Of a stretch of 64,000 nucleotides of DNA, positions 62,554 through 64,000 are shown one piece after another. Source of the DNA: Haloactinospora alba (GTDB lineage: Bacteria > Actinomycetota > Actinomycetes > Streptosporangiales > Streptosporangiaceae); the NCBI RefSeq assembly GCF_006717075.1, contig NZ_VFQC01000001.1, positions 1,287,501-1,351,500 on the forward strand. The letters run 5' to 3'. A program made the translations under genes and the position numbers. The first letter of the stretch is position 1; every line of letters starts with the position of its first letter. A model generated the notes under the pieces. The model saw nothing but the letters and a program-made list of their open reading frames with translations, was not told where the DNA came from and did no database searches.

Positions 62554-63456
62554 GTGAGCGAGATGGGGCCGGTGCAGATGCGCAGCCCGGTGCTGAACGT
62601 GCGTCGGGTGGAGGCGTACCACTCCATCACGATCGTGGCTCCGGGTATCGCCGACCGGTTCCGCCCCGGGCAGTTCATCGCTGTCGCCGTGGGTGGGGAG
62701 CAGTCGAGCATGCTGCTTCGCCGACCGTTCGCGATCCATGACGTCAAACCCGACTACGGAGGGACCGTGGAGTTCCTCTTCCAGGCGCGCGGTCCCGGAA
62801 CGGCGTGGTTGGCCGAACGCCGTTCCCGGGACCTGGTTGACGTGGTGGGGCCGCTGGGCCGCCCGTTCCCGCTGCCCCGGGACCCGGTGAACTGCACACT
62901 CGTCGGGGGCGGTTCCGGAGCGGCCCCCCTGTTCCCGCTGGCCCAGGCCCTGCGTCGCAGGGGATGTCGAGTGGACTTCGTGTTCGGTGCCGACTCGTCC
63001 GACCACCTCTTCGGCATCATCACCGCACGCCGGGCAGCGGCGACCGTTACCTGTACCACCGAGGACGGGACGTTCGGCGAGCACGGACGGGTCACCGACG
63101 TGTTCGAACGCGTGCTGCACGAGACCAGCGCCGATGCCGTGTACGCGTGCGGCCCCATGCCGATGCTGCGTGAGGTCAGTGCGAGTGCTGCCAGGCACGC
63201 GCTCCCGGTACAGGTGTCAGTGGAAGAGTCCATGGCCTGTGGCACCGGTATGTGTATGAGTTGTGTGATTCCGGTGGTGGGGGAGGACGGCATCACCCGG
63301 ATGGTGCGCTCATGCGTCGACGGGCCGGTGTTCCGCGGGGAACAGGTGCGTTTCGACGATGCCGGAACGATACCGTTCGACGCCCTGGGCGCACCCGGGT
63401 GGAAATCCCCCGACGAGGAGACGGGCTACGGCGGCAGCACCCGCGAAGCCGGCTGA
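62554..63456 (+). CDS. pyrK: Dihydroorotate dehydrogenase electron-transfer subunit PyrK
   Basis: The 300-residue FAD/[2Fe-2S] protein passes electrons from class 1B PyrD to NAD+. Features are FRPGQFIAVAVGG, LLRRPFAIHDV (FAD), LVGGGSGAAPLFPLAQALRRRG (NAD-binding) and the cluster cysteines in ESMACGTGMCMSCVIPV plus MVRSCVDGPVF. The C-terminal 50 residues are extra. The GTG at 62554 has GGGAGGG upstream. Streptomyces pyr operons use a membrane class 2 PyrD, so pyrK predicts a class 1B pyrD nearby; it is not seen, because an IscB element follows directly. Confidence 0.92.
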   Translation: MSEMGPVQMRSPVLNVRRVEAYHSITIVAPGIADRFRPGQFIAVAVGGEQSSMLLRRPFAIHDVKPDYGGTVEFLFQARGPGTAWLAERRSRDLVDVVGPLGRPFPLPRDPVNCTLVGGGSGAAPLFPLAQALRRRGCRVDFVFGADSSDHLFGIITARRAAATVTCTTEDGTFGEHGRVTDVFERVLHETSADAVYACGPMPMLREVSASAARHALPVQVSVEESMACGTGMCMSCVIPVVGEDGITRMVRSCVDGPVFRGEQVRFDDAGTIPFDALGAPGWKSPDEETGYGGSTREAG

Positions 63457-63460
63457 GTGG

Positions 63461-63608
63461 TTCTCGGGCGCGGCCTCCTGGCAGGAGGCGAGGAGTAGGG
63501 CAGCCAAGTAACGGGTTCCCCCGCCTGAAGGCGGGGGCTTTCACCCCGCGAGTGAAGGTCCGCCGTTACCAGCACTAGCCAACATGAAGGGAGGTGACCC
63601 CGTTGGCT
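63461..63608 (+). ncRNA. omega-RNA (HEARO-type) guide scaffold
   Basis: Stems found by eye: GCCTCC/GGAGGC (63473-63489) within a TTCTCG/CGAGGA helix; GTAACGG (63508-63514) with CCGTTAC (63563-63569) enclosing CCCCCGCC-TGAA-GGCGGGGG (63518-63537) and TTCAC/GTGAA (63540-63556); AGCCAAC (63577-63583) with GTTGGCT (63602-63608). The order and position immediately 5' of an IscB gene match the HEARO/omega-RNA class, whose 5' end carries the guide. The last hairpin covers the iscB start codon. Confidence 0.8.
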
Positions 63609-64000
63609 ACGTTCCACACAGGACCACAGACCCACCAGGCCGTGCCTCCTCAGCGGCCTGCTCTGGAACCCGACCCAGCAGACACCCCCGGGAACAGGGA
63701 CGAAACGGGGGTCGGGCGCCACGACGCACCCGGTGTGGAACATGTGCGAGAGGAGACCCCCGGTGCTGCACCTGGCGCCGGGGGCGCCACCCCCGCCCCC
63801 TCCGGGGTCGGGGAGCAGCCGCGTGAGCGGCACCCCTGCGTCATGGTGCTCGACGCCCACCACCGGCCGTTGCAACCGTGCCACCCTGCTCGGGCGCGCA
63901 CGCTGTTGGCCAAGGGCCGCGCGGTGGTGCACCGCCGTGTTCCGTTCACGATCCGGCTGAAGGACCGCACCGTCGCCGAATCCGACGTCGATGGGGTCGA
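63603..64000 (+). CDS. iscB: IscB-family RNA-guided HNH/RuvC nuclease, N-terminal fragment
   Basis: The first 132 codons are visible. The PLMP domain is clear: CVMVLDAHHRPLQPCHPARAR, TLLAKGRAVVHRRVPFTIRL and KDRTVAESDVDG, which in IscB immediately precede the first RuvC motif; the window ends there. TTG 63603 has GGGAGGTGA (63589-63597) upstream. About 78 Pro/Gly/Glu-rich residues precede the PLMP domain, an unusual extension; ATG 63843 would give a conventional length. IscB with its omega-RNA cuts DNA matching the guide, and Cas9 descends from this family. RuvC, bridge helix and HNH parts lie outside the window. Confidence 0.88.
   Translation, partial: MATFHTGPQTHQAVPPQRPALEPDPADTPGNRDETGVGRHDAPGVEHVREETPGAAPGAGGATPAPSGVGEQPRERHPCVMVLDAHHRPLQPCHPARARTLLAKGRAVVHRRVPFTIRLKDRTVAESDVDGV

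Larger units (their letters stand above)
63445..64000 (+). mobile_element. IscB/omega-RNA (OMEGA) element, cut by the window end
   Basis: Directly after pyrK come a highly structured RNA and an IscB reading frame. IscB elements belong to the IS200/IS605 superfamily and are mobilised by a TnpA, often encoded elsewhere. The left end lies between the pyrK stop and the first RNA stem at 63461; the exact boundary and the right end cannot be seen. The guide would be the 15-20 nt upstream of 63461, which overlaps the 3' end of pyrK. Confidence 0.75.

Overview
The window is a high-GC actinobacterial chromosome segment. The protein set (BldD, PknL with an Rv2175c-type partner, TlyA, a helicase-dead PriA, an F420-type oxidoreductase), the long 23S H54 insertion and the riboswitch classes point to a filamentous actinomycete. 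Nocardiopsaceae or a related family is my inference; no 16S is present to settle it. No tRNA gene or CRISPR array was found.

Layout. 1-3.1 kb: the end of an rRNA operon (23S lacking its 5' part, 5S, terminator). 3.5-15.4 kb: a core cluster syntenic with M. tuberculosis Rv1691-Rv1696 (TPR protein, HAD phosphatase, small protein, tlyA, NAD kinase, recN), interrupted by nhaA, a metallo-beta-lactamase-fold hydrolase and a decayed IS200/IS605-type tnpB. 15.4-21.2 kb: terC behind a yybP-ykoY (Mn2+) riboswitch, uvrA behind a LexA box, and two RDD membrane proteins. 21.3-26.8 kb: F420-type oxidoreductase, a glutaryl-CoA dehydrogenase/CoA-transferase pair, a SAM-IV riboswitch with a class V aminotransferase, and a shortened DUF574 protein. 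26.8-37.0 kb: priA, fmt, rsmB, rpe, a PAP2 protein, then an FMN riboswitch with ribE, ribBA, ribH and a PH-domain protein. 37.1-42.0 kb: thiI, a 6-phosphofructokinase with PPi-type residues, glpK and an orphan response regulator.

42.1-53.9 kb: pknL, a TPP riboswitch driving thiO-thiS-thiG, the Rv2175c homologue, thiE, an acyl-CoA ligase, a QorB/NmrA-like protein, a polyprenyl synthase, metF and a GNAT. Comparison with Rv2172c-Rv2176 suggests that this is one conserved block split by thiamine and lipid genes. 54.1-63.5 kb: bldD divergent from a pyrimidine operon (pyrR-pyrB-pyrC-carA-carB-pyrK), with a PyrR-type RNA hairpin before the pyrR ribosome-binding site.

63.46-64.0 kb: directly after pyrK lies a structured RNA followed by the first 132 codons of an IscB protein. 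This is an OMEGA (omega-RNA/IscB) RNA-guided nuclease locus cut by the window edge, and it is the most notable accessory element here. Overall the window is rich in RNA-level control: Mn2+, SAM-IV, FMN and TPP riboswitches, a PyrR loop, an omega-RNA and several apparently leaderless starts.
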